NCBI GenBank assembly: GCA_963724535.1 | Contig: CAVRVD010000016.1 | Span: 310,001-374,000, forward strand | Length of the DNA: 64,000 nucleotides | Source: JADJPO01 sp963724535 | Lineage (GTDB): Bacteria > Actinomycetota > Actinomycetes > Actinomycetales > Kineosporiaceae | Reading direction: 5' to 3' | Shown: piece after piece, positions 8,384-17,560 of the stretch | How positions within the stretch are numbered: the stretch's first letter is position 1 | Layout of the letters: the number at the start of each line of letters is the position of its first letter | The notes under the pieces: generated by a model | Databases searched by the model: none | Seen by the model: the letters and a program-made list of their open reading frames with translations, nothing else | What the model was told of the DNA's origin: nothing | Position numbers and translations under genes: made by a program

Positions 8384-9333
8384 TCAGGCCGAGCGGACCA
8401 GCCCGAGCGGCGTGGGCCGAAACTCCGGGAACACCGAGCCGACCTCGGAGATGCCGAACCGGGCGGACAGCACCTCGGCCATGATCGAGCGGTAGTCGGT
8501 GGTGGCGGCCAGGTCGCCGTCGTCCAGGGCCCCGGCGGACAGGCCCGGCCAGTCGCCGTAGACCTTCCCGCCGTTCACCCCGCCGCCCATCACCAGCACG
8601 GCGTTGCCGTGACCGTGGTCGAGGCCGCGCGAGCCGTTGTGGGCCAGCCGCCGACCGAACTCGCTGAGCGTGACCAGGGTGACCCGGTTCAGGTCCTCGC
8701 CGAGCTCGCTCGCGAACGCGGCCAGGGCCTCGCTCAGCTCGGTGAGCTGGCGGAAGATCCAGCCCTCCGCACCGTTGCCCATGTTCTGGTGCATGTCCCA
8801 GCCGCCGAAGTCGACGGTGGCGAACCGCATGGCCAGACCGGCCTTGATCAGCAGGGCCACGTCGTGCAGGGCCTTGCCCAGCTCGCAGGCCGGCCATCGC
8901 CTTGGTCCAGGCCGACAGCGGTACCAAGTCCTCGTCGACGCCGACCCGGACCTCGCGCAGGCCCTGGACGGCGAACTTGGCGTTCGGCCCGTACAACGAG
9001 CCGGGCATCGTGGCGTTGCCGACCTGGGCGCCGGCGAAGGCTCCGGGGTCGGTGAGCAGGCCGATGCTGCGGTCGATCCTGCCGGCGTCCCACAGCGGGT
9101 ACAGCGCCGCCAGGCCGGGGGACAGCCCGAACCGGGAGTCGGCCGCCTTCAGCGTCGAGGCCGGGACGGCCAGGTCCGGTCGGCTCGCCCGGTAACCGGC
9201 CTCGCCCGCCGGGACGACGGCCGACAGCCCGTCGAACCCGCCACGCAGGCTGAGTACGACGAGCTCGTCGGCGCCGGTCGTCGGCGCAGCCGCACTGCGA
9301 CCTCGCGGTGGGACCGGTCTCGACGGGGGACAT
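8384..9333 (-). pseudogene. DUF1501 (Tat-exported sulfatase/phosphatase-fold) pseudogene
   Basis: DUF1501 proteins are Tat-exported enzymes of unknown substrate, usually paired with DUF1800. Here LVVLSLRGGFDGLSAVVPAGEAGY and FGLSPGLAALYPLWDAGR are followed at once by DRSIGLLTDPGAF; the roughly 30-40 residues usually between them (the SHFEA region) are missing. A frame change near 8885 (one extra base, or two lost) joins WTKAMAGL to ELGKALHDVALLIK, after which the C-terminal DFGGWDMHQNMG and TLSEFGRRLAHNGSRGLDHG are intact. The only ATG (9333) is in another frame, and no twin-arginine signal precedes the domain. Three lesions make this a pseudogene; one or two could be sequencing faults. Confidence 0.8.
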
Positions 9334-9360
9334 CGGGGTCCTCTCGATCAGCAGGCCAGA

Positions 9361-9405
9361 TGTTCGGCGAGCAGGTGTTCGGCGAGCAGGTGTTCGGCGA
9401 GCAGG
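9361..9405. repeat. 15-bp tandem repeat, three copies
   Basis: TGTTCGGCGAGCAGG is repeated three times without a mismatch between the DUF1800 stop and the DUF1501 start. It is noncoding in the present reading of the two broken genes. Confidence 0.92.
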
Positions 9406-9407
9406 TG

Positions 9408-11013
9408 TCAGCGGGTCAGAAAGGCGGGTGAGGTCAGCAGCACCAGCGCGGTCAGGGCGACGGTCTCGTCCCGGTTCCAGCCCGGCCGGTCGAAGGTCCG
9501 GGACAGGCGGGTGGCGGCGAGCAGGGTGTTCGCCGCGGCCTTCTCCTGCGCCGTGGGCAGCCGGCCGAGCAGCCGCCGGCCCACCGCGTCGATGGCAGCA
9601 CTGCGGTTGGCCGGTGGCTTGGCCAACAGCTTCTTCGGTCCGGGCAGGGTGAGCCGGTCGTCCCACCAGCCGTGCACCAGCCCGGAGGTGTCGTTGATCA
9701 GCTGCAGCGCAGCGGCCGGGGACTGCCAGGCCTGCGCGACGTCCGGGAAGCCGTCCGGGGTGGGCCAGTCGTAGGGCACGTGGCCGACCTGGCCCAGCCT
9801 CCACTACAGCCGCAGCACCGGGACGACCGCCGTCCGGTTCTTCAGGTAGGTCTGCGCCAGCGCCGCCACCAGCTCCTTGGACGGGGAGTCGGAGACGAAC
9901 CGCAGGGCCAGCTTGCGGCAGATGTGCCGGGCGGTGGCCTGGTGGGTGGCCAGGGACCGGACGAACCGCTCCTGGGCGGCCCGGCCGGTGCTGCCGCTGC
10001 CGTTGGCGACCCGCTGGCCCAGCACGGTCACCGGTTTGGTGTAGTGGCGCTTGGAGCTCCAGGTCGTCTTCCCGCTGTCCCAGGAGAAGTCCCACCCGGT
10101 GAGCAGCAGGGCGGCCTGCTTGACGTCCTTCTCGGTGTAGCCGCCGGACACCCCCAGGGTGTGCAGCTCCATCAGCTCGCGGGCGTAGTTCTCATTGGGC
10201 TCGGTGCGCCTCGACTGCACGCTGTCGAGGTAGCTCAGCATCGCGGGGATGGGTGGAGCTGGCCACCAGCATGTCCTCGAAGCGGCCCAGGGCGTGCGCG
10301 CGGATCACGTCCGCGTCGTAGCGGTGCCGGGCCCAGGATCCCTTCTCGGCAGGGGCCGGCACGTGCAGGTGGTCCGACCAGAACTCGACCATGATCTCGG
10401 CGAGCTGGTGGGTGCTCCAGATCGACCGGCCCAGGTGCCGCAGCGCCGGTTCGTAGAGGAACGTGTAGTAGGCGTCGTTCTGGCCCTTCATCGCGTGCAC
10501 CCGGTCAGCCGACCAGCCCAGCCGCGGTGGGTCCGTAGGTGACCCGGCGCACCAGGTGCTCGACGTCCAGGCTCGTGGCCAGCGGCACCGGCCGCACGGC
10601 AGGTGCTTCGCCGGCGGCCCGGGACGGGGACGGCGACGCCGGCGCCACCGCGACCCCGCCGCCGCCGGTGCCGGCCGACCGGGCGAGGGGGCTGGGTGCC
10701 CCGGCGGGCTCGGAACCACCGGCCACGGCCACGTCCGCGGTCCGCTCCGACAGGGCGACGGCGGCCAGGGTGCCCACGGCTGCCGCGGCGGCCGCCGCCC
10801 CACCGCCTCGCGCCGGCTGAGGGTGACCGGTCCGAACCCAGCGGGTGGCTGCTGCTGCCCGGTCGCGTCGTGGGTCCGGTCAGCGGACCCTGCGGGGTCG
10901 CCGGTCGCTGGGCGACGAAGCCTGGCCGCGCGGCCGCGGGTGCGCCCGAGGGCGTGCTTGCGGGCCAGACGCTCGGCACGCCGTCCGCCCGAGTTCCCCG
11001 GATCCGAGCTCAT
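9408..11013 (-). pseudogene. DUF1800 family pseudogene
   Basis: DUF1800 proteins are secreted or periplasmic proteins of unknown function, paired with DUF1501. The pieces, in order, are a basic N-terminus from ATG 11013; a frame change in the GGGG run near 10795 that a fifth G would repair; HLVRRVTYGPTAAGLVG ending in a stop (10505); then in the first frame QLAEIMVEFWSDHL; a second frame change in a CCCC run (10245-10248) that loss of one C would repair; MLSYLD...NENYARELMELHTLG; an in-frame TAG at 9804; and finally PYDWPTPDGFPDVAQ. Sequence that normally lies before QLAEIMV and before PYDWPTPDG is missing, so at least two internal deletions exist besides the frameshifts. Confidence 0.82.
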
Positions 11014-11070
11014 GCGGTTCAGCCAACCAGTCGTGCCGGCACAGATCGATCAAGGACCCGCAAGGCATGG

Positions 11071-12030
11071 TCAAAGCCTGCGCACGTCCGGTGTGGCGAG
11101 CCGGTCCAGCGCGGCGATCACCTCGGCGGCCAGACCCCAGGACAGGCTCGGCGCCCAGCTGCCGACCCCGTAGCAGTGCAGCACCTGGCCACCTCCCGGC
11201 CCGATCGCCCCGTGGTCTGCCTCACTCTCGATCTGTTGTGCCTCGATCTGCTGTGCCTCGAGCCGGACCCGGTCCCGGTCGGCGTGCACCACGGTTCGCC
11301 GTCCGGTGATCGGCCGGCCGGCCAGGGCCGGCTCGTGCTCGGCGGCCCGGGCCAGCAGCGCCTCGTCGTCCCCCTCCTCCTGCGGACCCAGGGCCACCGC
11401 CAGGACGGCGCTGGCGTCGTCGGGCAGGACCCGCCACCGCAGGCCTGAGTCCGCAGCGGTGACCGCCGTCCAGGCCCTCACCGCCGGGGCGTCCACCCGC
11501 AGTAGCCGATACACGCCCGGGGTGACCCGCCGGTCCGGGACCAGCGCCCGGGAGGCCACCCCGGTGCAGTTGACCACCGGTCCGGGGGCGGTCGGAAGCG
11601 TGGGCAGCGACATCCGGGTCAGCGTGCCGCCGGCGGCGAGCAGCCGGCGGGTCAGCGCCCGCAGGTAGGGCACGGGGCTGATCACGGGCACCTCGAGATC
11701 GCTCAGCGCCAGATCGCCCGCCTCGTCGGTGGCCGGCGACCCGGCCGCGGACCCGCCGACCAGGTGTCCGCGCAGCAGCCGAACGCCCGCGCCAGGGGGT
11801 TCGCTGCCGGCCATGGCCTCCAGGGTGGTGCGCGTGGTCAGCGCCCACCGCGCGGCGTCCGCGCCGAGCCGGGGCGGGGGTGGCAGCCAGCAGGAGGGGC
11901 CAAGCGACGAGGCGGTCTCGCCGGGCAGGTCCCGGGCCAGCACGTCGACCTGGCGACCGGCTTCGGCCACGGCCACGGCGCAGGTCAGTCCGACCAGCCC
12001 GGCGCCGACCACGATCACGCGTTCGCTCAC
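11071..12030 (-). CDS. FAD-dependent oxidoreductase, D-amino-acid-oxidase-like
   Basis: The protein resembles the DAO family, which oxidises D-amino acids with FAD. The 319-aa chain begins with the FAD-binding fold VIVVGAGLVGLTCAVAVAEAG and ends with HCYGVGSWAPSLSWGLA, which follows the DAO signature H-x-Y-G-x-G only in part: the usual N after H is C. The substrate-binding RP-x-RD-x-VRLE region reads RTVVHADRDRVRLE, so the first arginine-proline is missing and activity on amino acids is uncertain. GTG 12030 is the likely start; GTG 12036 is also possible. A 15-bp tandem duplication (11230-11259) gives the repeated peptide EAQQI. Confidence 0.75.
   Translation of the reverse strand: MSERVIVVGAGLVGLTCAVAVAEAGRQVDVLARDLPGETASSLGPSCWLPPPPRLGADAARWALTTRTTLEAMAGSEPPGAGVRLLRGHLVGGSAAGSPATDEAGDLALSDLEVPVISPVPYLRALTRRLLAAGGTLTRMSLPTLPTAPGPVVNCTGVASRALVPDRRVTPGVYRLLRVDAPAVRAWTAVTAADSGLRWRVLPDDASAVLAVALGPQEEGDDEALLARAAEHEPALAGRPITGRRTVVHADRDRVRLEAQQIEAQQIESEADHGAIGPGGGQVLHCYGVGSWAPSLSWGLAAEVIAALDRLATPDVRRL
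11230..11259. repeat. 15-bp in-frame tandem duplication in the DAO-like gene
   Basis: Two 15-bp copies, differing at one base, encode EAQQI twice. The frame is kept. It lies in a surface-type charged stretch near the C-terminus of the oxidoreductase. Confidence 0.85.
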
Positions 12031-12098
12031 GTCCACACCACCGTCGGTCGGCCTCGATGCTCCACGACCGCCGGTGCACCTGGGGCGCACCTCGGGCC

Positions 12099-12794
12099 TC
12101 AGAACAACCTGTCCTCCGCCGTATCGTGGCCCTGCAGCGCGTCGTAGTCGAGCCTCAGGCACCGGATCCCGCGGTCGAGGGCCAGCACCCGAGCCTGGGG
12201 CCTGATCTCCTGGGCGGCCAGCACACCGCGCACCGGGGCCAGCAACGGGTCGCGGTTGAGCAGGTCGAGGTAGCGGGTCAGCTGCTCCACCCCGTCGATC
12301 TCGCCGCGTCGCTTCACCTCGACCGCCACACTCGTCCCGTCGCCGTCGCGCACCAGGAGGTCCACCGGACCGATCGCGGTCGGGAACTCGCGACGCACCA
12401 GGGTGTAGCCCTCACCGAGGGTGTGCACGTGCTCGGCCAGCAGCGCCTGCAGGTGGGCCTCCACGCCGTCCTTGACCAGGCCGGGGTCGACGCCGAGGGA
12501 GTGCGAGCTGTCGTGCAGCACCTCATGCACCCTGACCACCAGCCGGTCGTCGGTCTTGGCGTGCTGCACCGTCCAGAGCTGGACGATCCCGGCGTCGATC
12601 TGTTCGGCCGACGGCTCGGCGAGCGTCAGCCGGCACGGCGGGCTCATCCAGTTCAGCGGCTTGTACGAGCCGCCGTCGGAGTGCACCAGGACGCTGCCGT
12701 CGGCCTTGACCAGCAGCAGCCGGGTCGCCAGCGGAAGGTGGGCGGACAGGCGACCGGCGTAGTCGACCGAGCATCGGGCGATGACGAGACGCAC
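12099..12794 (-). CDS. nucS: mismatch-specific endonuclease NucS/EndoMS
   Basis: NucS cuts both strands at mismatches and replaces MutS/MutL mismatch repair in most actinobacteria. The 231-aa protein has the family N-terminus (MRLVIARCSVDYAGRLSAHL) and the C-terminal RecB-like nuclease core: GPVDLLVRDGDGTSVAVEVK supplies the D, E-x-K residues near positions 144-162, and TRYLDLL follows. The final residues DRLF match the terminal motif that binds the sliding clamp. A TAGCGT -10 box six bases before the GTG start implies a leaderless mRNA. Position after the atp operon is conserved in actinobacteria (Rv1321 in M. tuberculosis). Confidence 0.95.
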   Translation of the reverse strand: MRLVIARCSVDYAGRLSAHLPLATRLLLVKADGSVLVHSDGGSYKPLNWMSPPCRLTLAEPSAEQIDAGIVQLWTVQHAKTDDRLVVRVHEVLHDSSHSLGVDPGLVKDGVEAHLQALLAEHVHTLGEGYTLVRREFPTAIGPVDLLVRDGDGTSVAVEVKRRGEIDGVEQLTRYLDLLNRDPLLAPVRGVLAAQEIRPQARVLALDRGIRCLRLDYDALQGHDTAEDRLF

Positions 12795-12800
12795 CCGACC

Positions 12801-12806
12801 ACGCTA
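12801..12806 (-). promoter_or_regulatory. -10 box for a leaderless nucS transcript
   Basis: Minus-strand TAGCGT fits TANNNT and is separated from the GTG start at 12794 by exactly six bases. No ribosome-binding site is present in between. Confidence 0.5.
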
Positions 12807-12937
12807 CCGGTGGCCGCCGAGGTGTGGCGTGCGCCGCACTTTGTGTCCACTGCTGGTCCCTCCTGCGGTGCGAGACTGCGAAAAGCAGGCCTGCCGAACG
12901 GGCCGGGCTGTCCAGCAGGGCTGTCGAGGAGGGCACC

Positions 12938-14713
12938 ATGCAGCGCGAGTTCACCACCGTGGCCGTGATCGGGCTGGGAACGATTGGGGCCGGTGTCGCC
13001 GAAGTGATGGCTCGCGAAGGCCTGAACGTGATCGGGGTGGAGGTCGACGACGCCGCGGCGGAACGTGCGAAGGGCCGGATCAACGCCTCCGTGACCCGGG
13101 CGGTCGAGCGCGGCAAGCTCACCGCCGACGAGGCGGCCGCCCTGCTCGGCCGCATCACGCACACGGTCGACCTGGACGACGCCGCACCCGCCGACCTGGC
13201 GATCGAGGCGGTGCCGGAGCGGCTGGCGCTGAAGAAGGAGATCTTCGCCAAGCTGGACACGATCCTCGGCGAGCACGCGGTGCTGGCCACGAACACCTCC
13301 AGCCTGCCGGTCACCGACATCTCGGTGGCCACCGGCCACCCGCGCCGCGTGGTCGGCATGCACTTCTTCAACCCGGCTCCGGTGCAGAAGCTGGTCGAGG
13401 TGATCCGCACCGTGGTCACCGACCAGGGCGTGGTCGACGACGTCTTCGGGCTGGCCGAGCGGCTCGGCAAGACGCCAGTGGTGGTCGGGGACCGGGCCGG
13501 GTTCATCGCCAACACCCTGCTCATGGGCTACCTCAACCACGCGGCGAGCATGCTCGAGGCGCGCTACGCCACCCGTGAGGACGTCGACGCCTCGATGGTG
13601 CTCGGCTGTGGGCTGCCGATGGGACCGCTGGCCGTGATGGACCTGATCGGCCTCGACACGGTCTACGAGGTGCTCGACACCATGTACCACCAGGACCGCG
13701 ACCGGCTGCACGCGCCATCGCCGGTGATCAAGCAGATGGTCACCGCCGGCCTGCTCGGCCGCAAGAGCGGGCGCGGCTTCTACAGCTACGCCAAGCCCGG
13801 CTCCTCGACCGTGATCCCGGACGCGACGACCCCGATGCCGCGGATGGCCGGACCGTCGGTCCGTCCGATCACCAAGGTCGGCGTGATCGGCTCGGGGACC
13901 ATGGCCACCGGCATCGTCGAGGTGTTCGCCAAGGCGGGCTACGAGGTGGTGTTCGTGGCCCGCAGCGATGCCAAGGTCGAGGCGGTGCACGGCAAGATCA
14001 CCAAGTCCCTCGACAAGGCGGTCAGCCGCGGCAAGCTCGACGAGGACACCAAGACCGCTACCCTGCAACGGGTCTCGGGAGCCACGACGGTCGCTGACCT
14101 GGCCGACGTCGACCTGGTCGTCGAGGCCGTCGTCGAGGACCTCGAGGTCAAGCAGGCCCTGTTCGCCGACCTGGATGCCGTGTGCAAGCCGGGTGCGGTC
14201 CTGGCCACCACCACCTCCTCGCTGCCGGTGATCGAGTGCGCGGTGGCCACCAAGCGCCCCAACGACGTGGTCGGCATGCACTTCTTCAACCCCGCCACCG
14301 TGATGAAGCTGGTCGAGGTGGTGCACACCGTGGCGACCGGCCCCGACGTCGTGGACACCGTGGTCGACCTGTGCGGCAAGATCGGCAAGCACCCGGTGAG
14401 CTGCGGCGACCGGGCCGGGTTCATCGTCAACGCGCTGTTGTTCCCCTACCTCAACGACGCGGTGCGGATGCTGTCCGAGCACTACGCCACCGCCGACGAC
14501 ATCGACCTGGCGATGAAGAACGGTACCGGTTACCCGATGGGTCCCTTCGAGCTGCTCGACGTGGTCGGCCTGGACGTCTCGCTGGCCATCCAGCGCACCC
14601 TGTACCTGGAGTTCCGCGAGCGCGGCTGGGCGCCGACCCCGTTGCTGGAGCAGATGGTCACCGCCGGCTACCTGGGTCGCAAGACCGGGCGCGGGTTCCG
14701 CATCTACTCCTGA
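12938..14713 (+). CDS. 3-hydroxybutyryl/3-hydroxyacyl-CoA dehydrogenase, tandem-domain
   Basis: The enzyme interconverts acetoacetyl-CoA and 3-hydroxybutyryl-CoA (NAD(P)-dependent). The 591-aa chain is an internal duplication. Each half has a Rossmann domain (AVIGLGTIGAGVAEVMA near residue 8; GVIGSGTMATGIVEVFA near 310), the pattern NTSSLPVT / TTSSLPVI, the conserved VVGMHFFNPA, and a C-terminal helical domain with GRKSGRGFYSY / GRKTGRGFRIYS. Start ATG 12938 has GAGGAGGG six bases upstream. Actinobacteria, including Streptomyces, carry a similar two-unit enzyme near meaA and ccr, so here it most likely feeds Ccr with crotonyl-CoA precursors. Confidence 0.92.
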   Translation: MQREFTTVAVIGLGTIGAGVAEVMAREGLNVIGVEVDDAAAERAKGRINASVTRAVERGKLTADEAAALLGRITHTVDLDDAAPADLAIEAVPERLALKKEIFAKLDTILGEHAVLATNTSSLPVTDISVATGHPRRVVGMHFFNPAPVQKLVEVIRTVVTDQGVVDDVFGLAERLGKTPVVVGDRAGFIANTLLMGYLNHAASMLEARYATREDVDASMVLGCGLPMGPLAVMDLIGLDTVYEVLDTMYHQDRDRLHAPSPVIKQMVTAGLLGRKSGRGFYSYAKPGSSTVIPDATTPMPRMAGPSVRPITKVGVIGSGTMATGIVEVFAKAGYEVVFVARSDAKVEAVHGKITKSLDKAVSRGKLDEDTKTATLQRVSGATTVADLADVDLVVEAVVEDLEVKQALFADLDAVCKPGAVLATTTSSLPVIECAVATKRPNDVVGMHFFNPATVMKLVEVVHTVATGPDVVDTVVDLCGKIGKHPVSCGDRAGFIVNALLFPYLNDAVRMLSEHYATADDIDLAMKNGTGYPMGPFELLDVVGLDVSLAIQRTLYLEFRERGWAPTPLLEQMVTAGYLGRKTGRGFRIYS

Positions 14714-14747
14714 GGCCCGGCAGCCGCGTCGTCGTCCCGAGCGAGCC

Positions 14748-14972
14748 TCACCCGCACCCGCACCCGCCGCCGCAACAGCCTCCGCCGGACGGTGCCGGGT
14801 CGGCCGCAGCGGCCGGCGAGCCGGTCCGGCCGGTCACGGCGACCGTGGGCAGCAGCCGGACCGTCTCGACGTGGCCGGCTGGGCAGGGCGCAGGGTCGTC
14901 GATCCGGGCCATCGGGCGGAGCACCTCGAACCGCGTTCCACACAGGCGACAGCGCATCTCGTAGGTGGGCAT
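14748..14972 (-). CDS. FmdB-family zinc-ribbon protein
   Basis: This 74-aa protein has the FmdB-type N-terminus MPTYEMRCRLCGTRFEVL with a C-x-x-C knuckle and a second cysteine in PCPAGH, forming a small zinc ribbon. The C-terminus is a low-complexity GGGCCGGGCGCG tail. The family is called regulatory, but its molecular role is not established. A TACGCT -10 box lies six bases before ATG 14972. It is divergent from the alpha/beta hydrolase gene, whose own -10 box is 31 bases away. Confidence 0.88.
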   Translation of the reverse strand: MPTYEMRCRLCGTRFEVLRPMARIDDPAPCPAGHVETVRLLPTVAVTGRTGSPAAAADPAPSGGGCCGGGCGCG

Positions 14973-14978
14973 GGCCCA

Positions 14979-14984
14979 AGCGTA
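14979..14984 (-). promoter_or_regulatory. -10 box for a leaderless FmdB-family transcript
   Basis: Minus-strand TACGCT (TANNNT) sits six bases before the ATG at 14972. Confidence 0.45.
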
Positions 14985-15015
14985 GGCGCCGGGGGTGACA
15001 GCCCGCCCCGCTGAC

Positions 15016-15021
15016 TAGGCT
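15016..15021 (+). promoter_or_regulatory. -10 box for a leaderless hydrolase transcript
   Basis: TAGGCT is followed by six bases (GGCGGG) and then ATG 15028. Together with the opposing box at 14979-14984 it forms a compact divergent pair of leaderless promoters. Confidence 0.5.
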
Positions 15022-15027
15022 GGCGGG

Positions 15028-15783
15028 ATGACCGCGGTGCCCCTGGTCCTGCTGCACGCCTTCCCGTTGGACGCCTCGATGTGGGATCCCGTCGCCGCCG
15101 ACCTCCGGGCGGCCGGGGTAGCCGTGCTCGCCCCGGACCTGCCCGGGCTGGGTTCGGCCCCGGTGCCGGACGACGAGCCCGACCTGGCGGTCAGCGCCGA
15201 CGCCGTCGCTGCGGCCCTGGCCGCCGCCGGGCATCAGCGGGCCGTGCTGGCCGGGGTGTCCATGGGCGGCTACGTCGCGATGGCCTTCGCCCGCCGGCAC
15301 CGGGAGCGGCTGGCCGGCGTGGCCCTGGTGGACACCCGGGCCGGCGCCGACGACGAGGCGGCCCGGGCGAACCGGGAGCGGGTGGCCCAGGCGGTGCTGG
15401 GTGCGGCCGGGGCCGAGGCGTTGCTGCCGATGGTGGACGGCCTGCTCGGCCAGACCACCAGGACGTCGCGACCGGACCTGGTCGCCGACGTCCGGACCCG
15501 GCTGCTGGCCGCCCGGCCTGAGGGGGTGGCCTGGTCGCAGCGGGCGATGGCCGCCCGCCCCGACAGCCTTGCGACCCTGCGCGGGCTCGACGTCCCGGCC
15601 TCGGTCGTGGTCGGCGAGGAGGACACCCTGACCCCGCCCGAGGCGGCCCGGCAGATGGCGCAGGCGCTGCCCGACGCCGTCCTGAGCGTGGTCCCGGGCG
15701 CCGGGCACCTGGCCGCGCTGGAGAACCCGGACGCCGTGACGGCCGCGCTCACCGCGCTGCTGCTGCGGGTGCGGCCGGCCTGA
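15028..15783 (+). CDS. alpha/beta-fold hydrolase
   Basis: The 251-aa product is an alpha/beta hydrolase of unknown substrate. It shows LLHAFPLDASMWDP (oxyanion-hole region), the nucleophile elbow GVSMGGY with the active serine near residue 79, the acid region VVVGEEDTLTPP and a C-terminal GAGHLAALENPD carrying the catalytic histidine. There is no signal peptide, so it should act in the cytoplasm. A nudix hydrolase gene follows 13 bases after the stop and is probably in the same transcript. Confidence 0.88.
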   Translation: MTAVPLVLLHAFPLDASMWDPVAADLRAAGVAVLAPDLPGLGSAPVPDDEPDLAVSADAVAAALAAAGHQRAVLAGVSMGGYVAMAFARRHRERLAGVALVDTRAGADDEAARANRERVAQAVLGAAGAEALLPMVDGLLGQTTRTSRPDLVADVRTRLLAARPEGVAWSQRAMAARPDSLATLRGLDVPASVVVGEEDTLTPPEAARQMAQALPDAVLSVVPGAGHLAALENPDAVTAALTALLLRVRPA

Positions 15784-15796
15784 GCGGGCGACAGCG

Positions 15797-16441
15797 ATGA
15801 CCGGGGGTGTGGAGCTACTCGACGCCTACGCCGACGACGGGCGCCACCTCGGCGCCCTGCCGAGGGCTGTTGTGCACCGGAATGGTTTGTGGCACAAGGT
15901 GTTCCACTGCCTCGTGGTCGCCGACCGCGGGGGCGTCCCGACGGTTGTGCTGCAACGCCGCGGGCTCGACAAGGCGGGGTTCCCCGGGCTGCTCGACCTG
16001 ACCGCCACCGGGCATCTCGCGGCGGGGGAGAGTGTCGCGGACGGCGTGCGCGAGCTCGCCGAGGAGGTGGGCCTGCGGGTGCCGTTCGCCGCCCTGACCC
16101 CGCTGCCGGTGCGCCGGATGGTCGACGCCGACGCCCGGGCCGAGGGGGCCAACCGCGAGCTGGTGCACACCTTCCTGCTCCGCGACGACCGGCCGCTGCG
16201 CGACTACACGCCGGCCCCCGCCGAGGTCGCCGGCCTCCTCGAGGTGGCCGCGGACGACGTCCGGGCGCTGTTCGCGGCCCGCCGCCGCGGCGTCCCCGCC
16301 CGGGGGACCGACCGGACGACGCAGGTGGAGCTGAGCGACTTCGTCCCGGACCTCGGCGGCTACTGGCCGGATCTGATGTCGGCCGCGACGGCGCTGGTCC
16401 TCAGCTGCGCTGCTGACGGGGGATCAGCACCTCCTGGATGA
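15797..16441 (+). CDS. NUDIX hydrolase (isopentenyl-diphosphate isomerase-like subgroup)
   Basis: NUDIX enzymes hydrolyse nucleoside-diphosphate-linked compounds. Here the substrate is unknown. The 214-aa protein has LWHKVFHCLVV at its start and the NUDIX box GHLAAGESVADGVRELAEEV near residues 74-93. The spacing from the first E to RE is six residues rather than the canonical seven; I recall similar spacing in IDI-like members, so I do not read it as damage. Its 3' end overlaps the convergent AI-2E gene by 41 bases. ATG 15797 follows the hydrolase stop closely. Confidence 0.85.
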   Translation: MTGGVELLDAYADDGRHLGALPRAVVHRNGLWHKVFHCLVVADRGGVPTVVLQRRGLDKAGFPGLLDLTATGHLAAGESVADGVRELAEEVGLRVPFAALTPLPVRRMVDADARAEGANRELVHTFLLRDDRPLRDYTPAPAEVAGLLEVAADDVRALFAARRRGVPARGTDRTTQVELSDFVPDLGGYWPDLMSAATALVLSCAADGGSAPPG

Positions 16442-17543
16442 CCAGCAGCACCCCGGCGGCGATCGGGATGGCGATCAGGGCGCCGAGCACCCCCAACAGC
16501 GTGCCGCCGGCCAACGCCGCGATCACCGTGAGGAACCCGGGCACCTTGACGGTGCGGGACATGATCCGCGGGGCGATCAGGTAGTTCTCGATCTGCTGGT
16601 AGACCAGGTAGTAGACGACCACGACGATCGCGTACTTCCAGCTGACGAACAACGCGACCACGGTGACCACCACGGCGCCCAGGGTGGCGCCGACCAGCGG
16701 GATCAGCCCGAGGATCCCGACCGTGATCGCCAGGACCAGGGCGAACGGCAGACTCAGGATCAGCAACAGCACATAGGTCAGGATCCCGTTGATCGAGGCG
16801 ACCGTGATCTGCCCGCCGATGTAGCCGCCGATCCGTCGGATGATCTCGTCGCCGAGCAGCTGCACCCGTGGGCGCCGGGAGGCCGGCACCAGCTCATAGA
16901 CCGCCTCGCGCAGGGCGTTCAGCGAGGCGGTGAAGTACAGGGTGAGCACCAGGACCGTGAACACGCTGAACGCACCGGAGATCACCGCCTGCCCCGCTCC
17001 GAGCACCCCGCCGAACAGCTGCAGCACGGTCTCGCCGCTGCTGAGCCGGGTCTGCAGCTGCTCGGTCATCGTGGTGAAGACACCGAACTGCTCGTCCAGC
17101 CGCTGTACCCACGGCGCGTCCTGGAAGGACTGGACCCACGCGGGCAGCTGTCGGCTCAGGTCCCCCGCCTCGGCGACCAGCGGGGGCACCACGGCGAAGC
17201 CGAAGGCGACGAACAGCCCGATCACCGCGATGAAGACGATGGACACCGCCTGGCCACGGCGCATGCCCCGGCCGGTCAGGGCGCGCACCAGCGGATCCAG
17301 GGCCAGGGCCAGGAACAGGGCGACGACCACGAGGGTCAGCACCGAGGACAGCTGACCGAGCAGGCCGAGCAGGAACCAGGCGGCGAGCACCCCGGTGGCA
17401 CCGAAGAAGCCGATGACGAACGGGTGGGAGTGGTTGATCGGGGGCCCCGGGAGGCCGAACGGGAGTGCGGCCGACCTGCTCGGGACCTCGCCGCCGTGCT
17501 GGGCAGGGGCAGGACCGGCCTCGGCCGCTGAGGTGTCGGCCAC
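16401..17543 (-). CDS. AI-2E family transporter (putative membrane permease)
   Basis: The AI-2E (PerM/TqsA-like) family are polytopic inner-membrane proteins of poorly known substrate. The 380-aa chain has about seven hydrophobic segments starting at residue 42, the central soluble loop after VVPPLVAEAGDLSRQLP, and the family-typical IGGQITVASINGILTYV and IPLVGATLGAVVVTVVAL. The GTG at 17543 has no ribosome site. Upstream in a shifted frame an open stretch reaches GTG 17791. A 14-bp tandem duplication at 17533-17560 lies exactly at the frame change; removing one copy joins both into one ORF, so the true protein probably had about 80 more N-terminal residues. Confidence 0.88.
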   Translation of the reverse strand: MADTSAAEAGPAPAQHGGEVPSRSAALPFGLPGPPINHSHPFVIGFFGATGVLAAWFLLGLLGQLSSVLTLVVVALFLALALDPLVRALTGRGMRRGQAVSIVFIAVIGLFVAFGFAVVPPLVAEAGDLSRQLPAWVQSFQDAPWVQRLDEQFGVFTTMTEQLQTRLSSGETVLQLFGGVLGAGQAVISGAFSVFTVLVLTLYFTASLNALREAVYELVPASRRPRVQLLGDEIIRRIGGYIGGQITVASINGILTYVLLLILSLPFALVLAITVGILGLIPLVGATLGAVVVTVVALFVSWKYAIVVVVYYLVYQQIENYLIAPRIMSRTVKVPGFLTVIAALAGGTLLGVLGALIAIPIAAGVLLVIQEVLIPRQQRS

Positions 17544-17560
17544 TGGGTGTCGGCCACTGA
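17533..17560. repeat. 14-bp tandem duplication that shifts the AI-2E reading frame
   Basis: GTGTCGGCCACTGG at 17533-17546 is followed by GTGTCGGCCACTGA at 17547-17560. Fourteen bases are not a multiple of three. Read on the minus strand, deletion of one copy gives continuous ASDTSVADTSAAEAG linking the upstream stretch to the transporter. Confidence 0.85.

Noticed and set aside
15797..16441. Damaged NUDIX box (six rather than seven residues between E and RE)
   Set aside because: All catalytic residues are present and I recall the same spacing in IDI-like family members, so it is taken as family variation.
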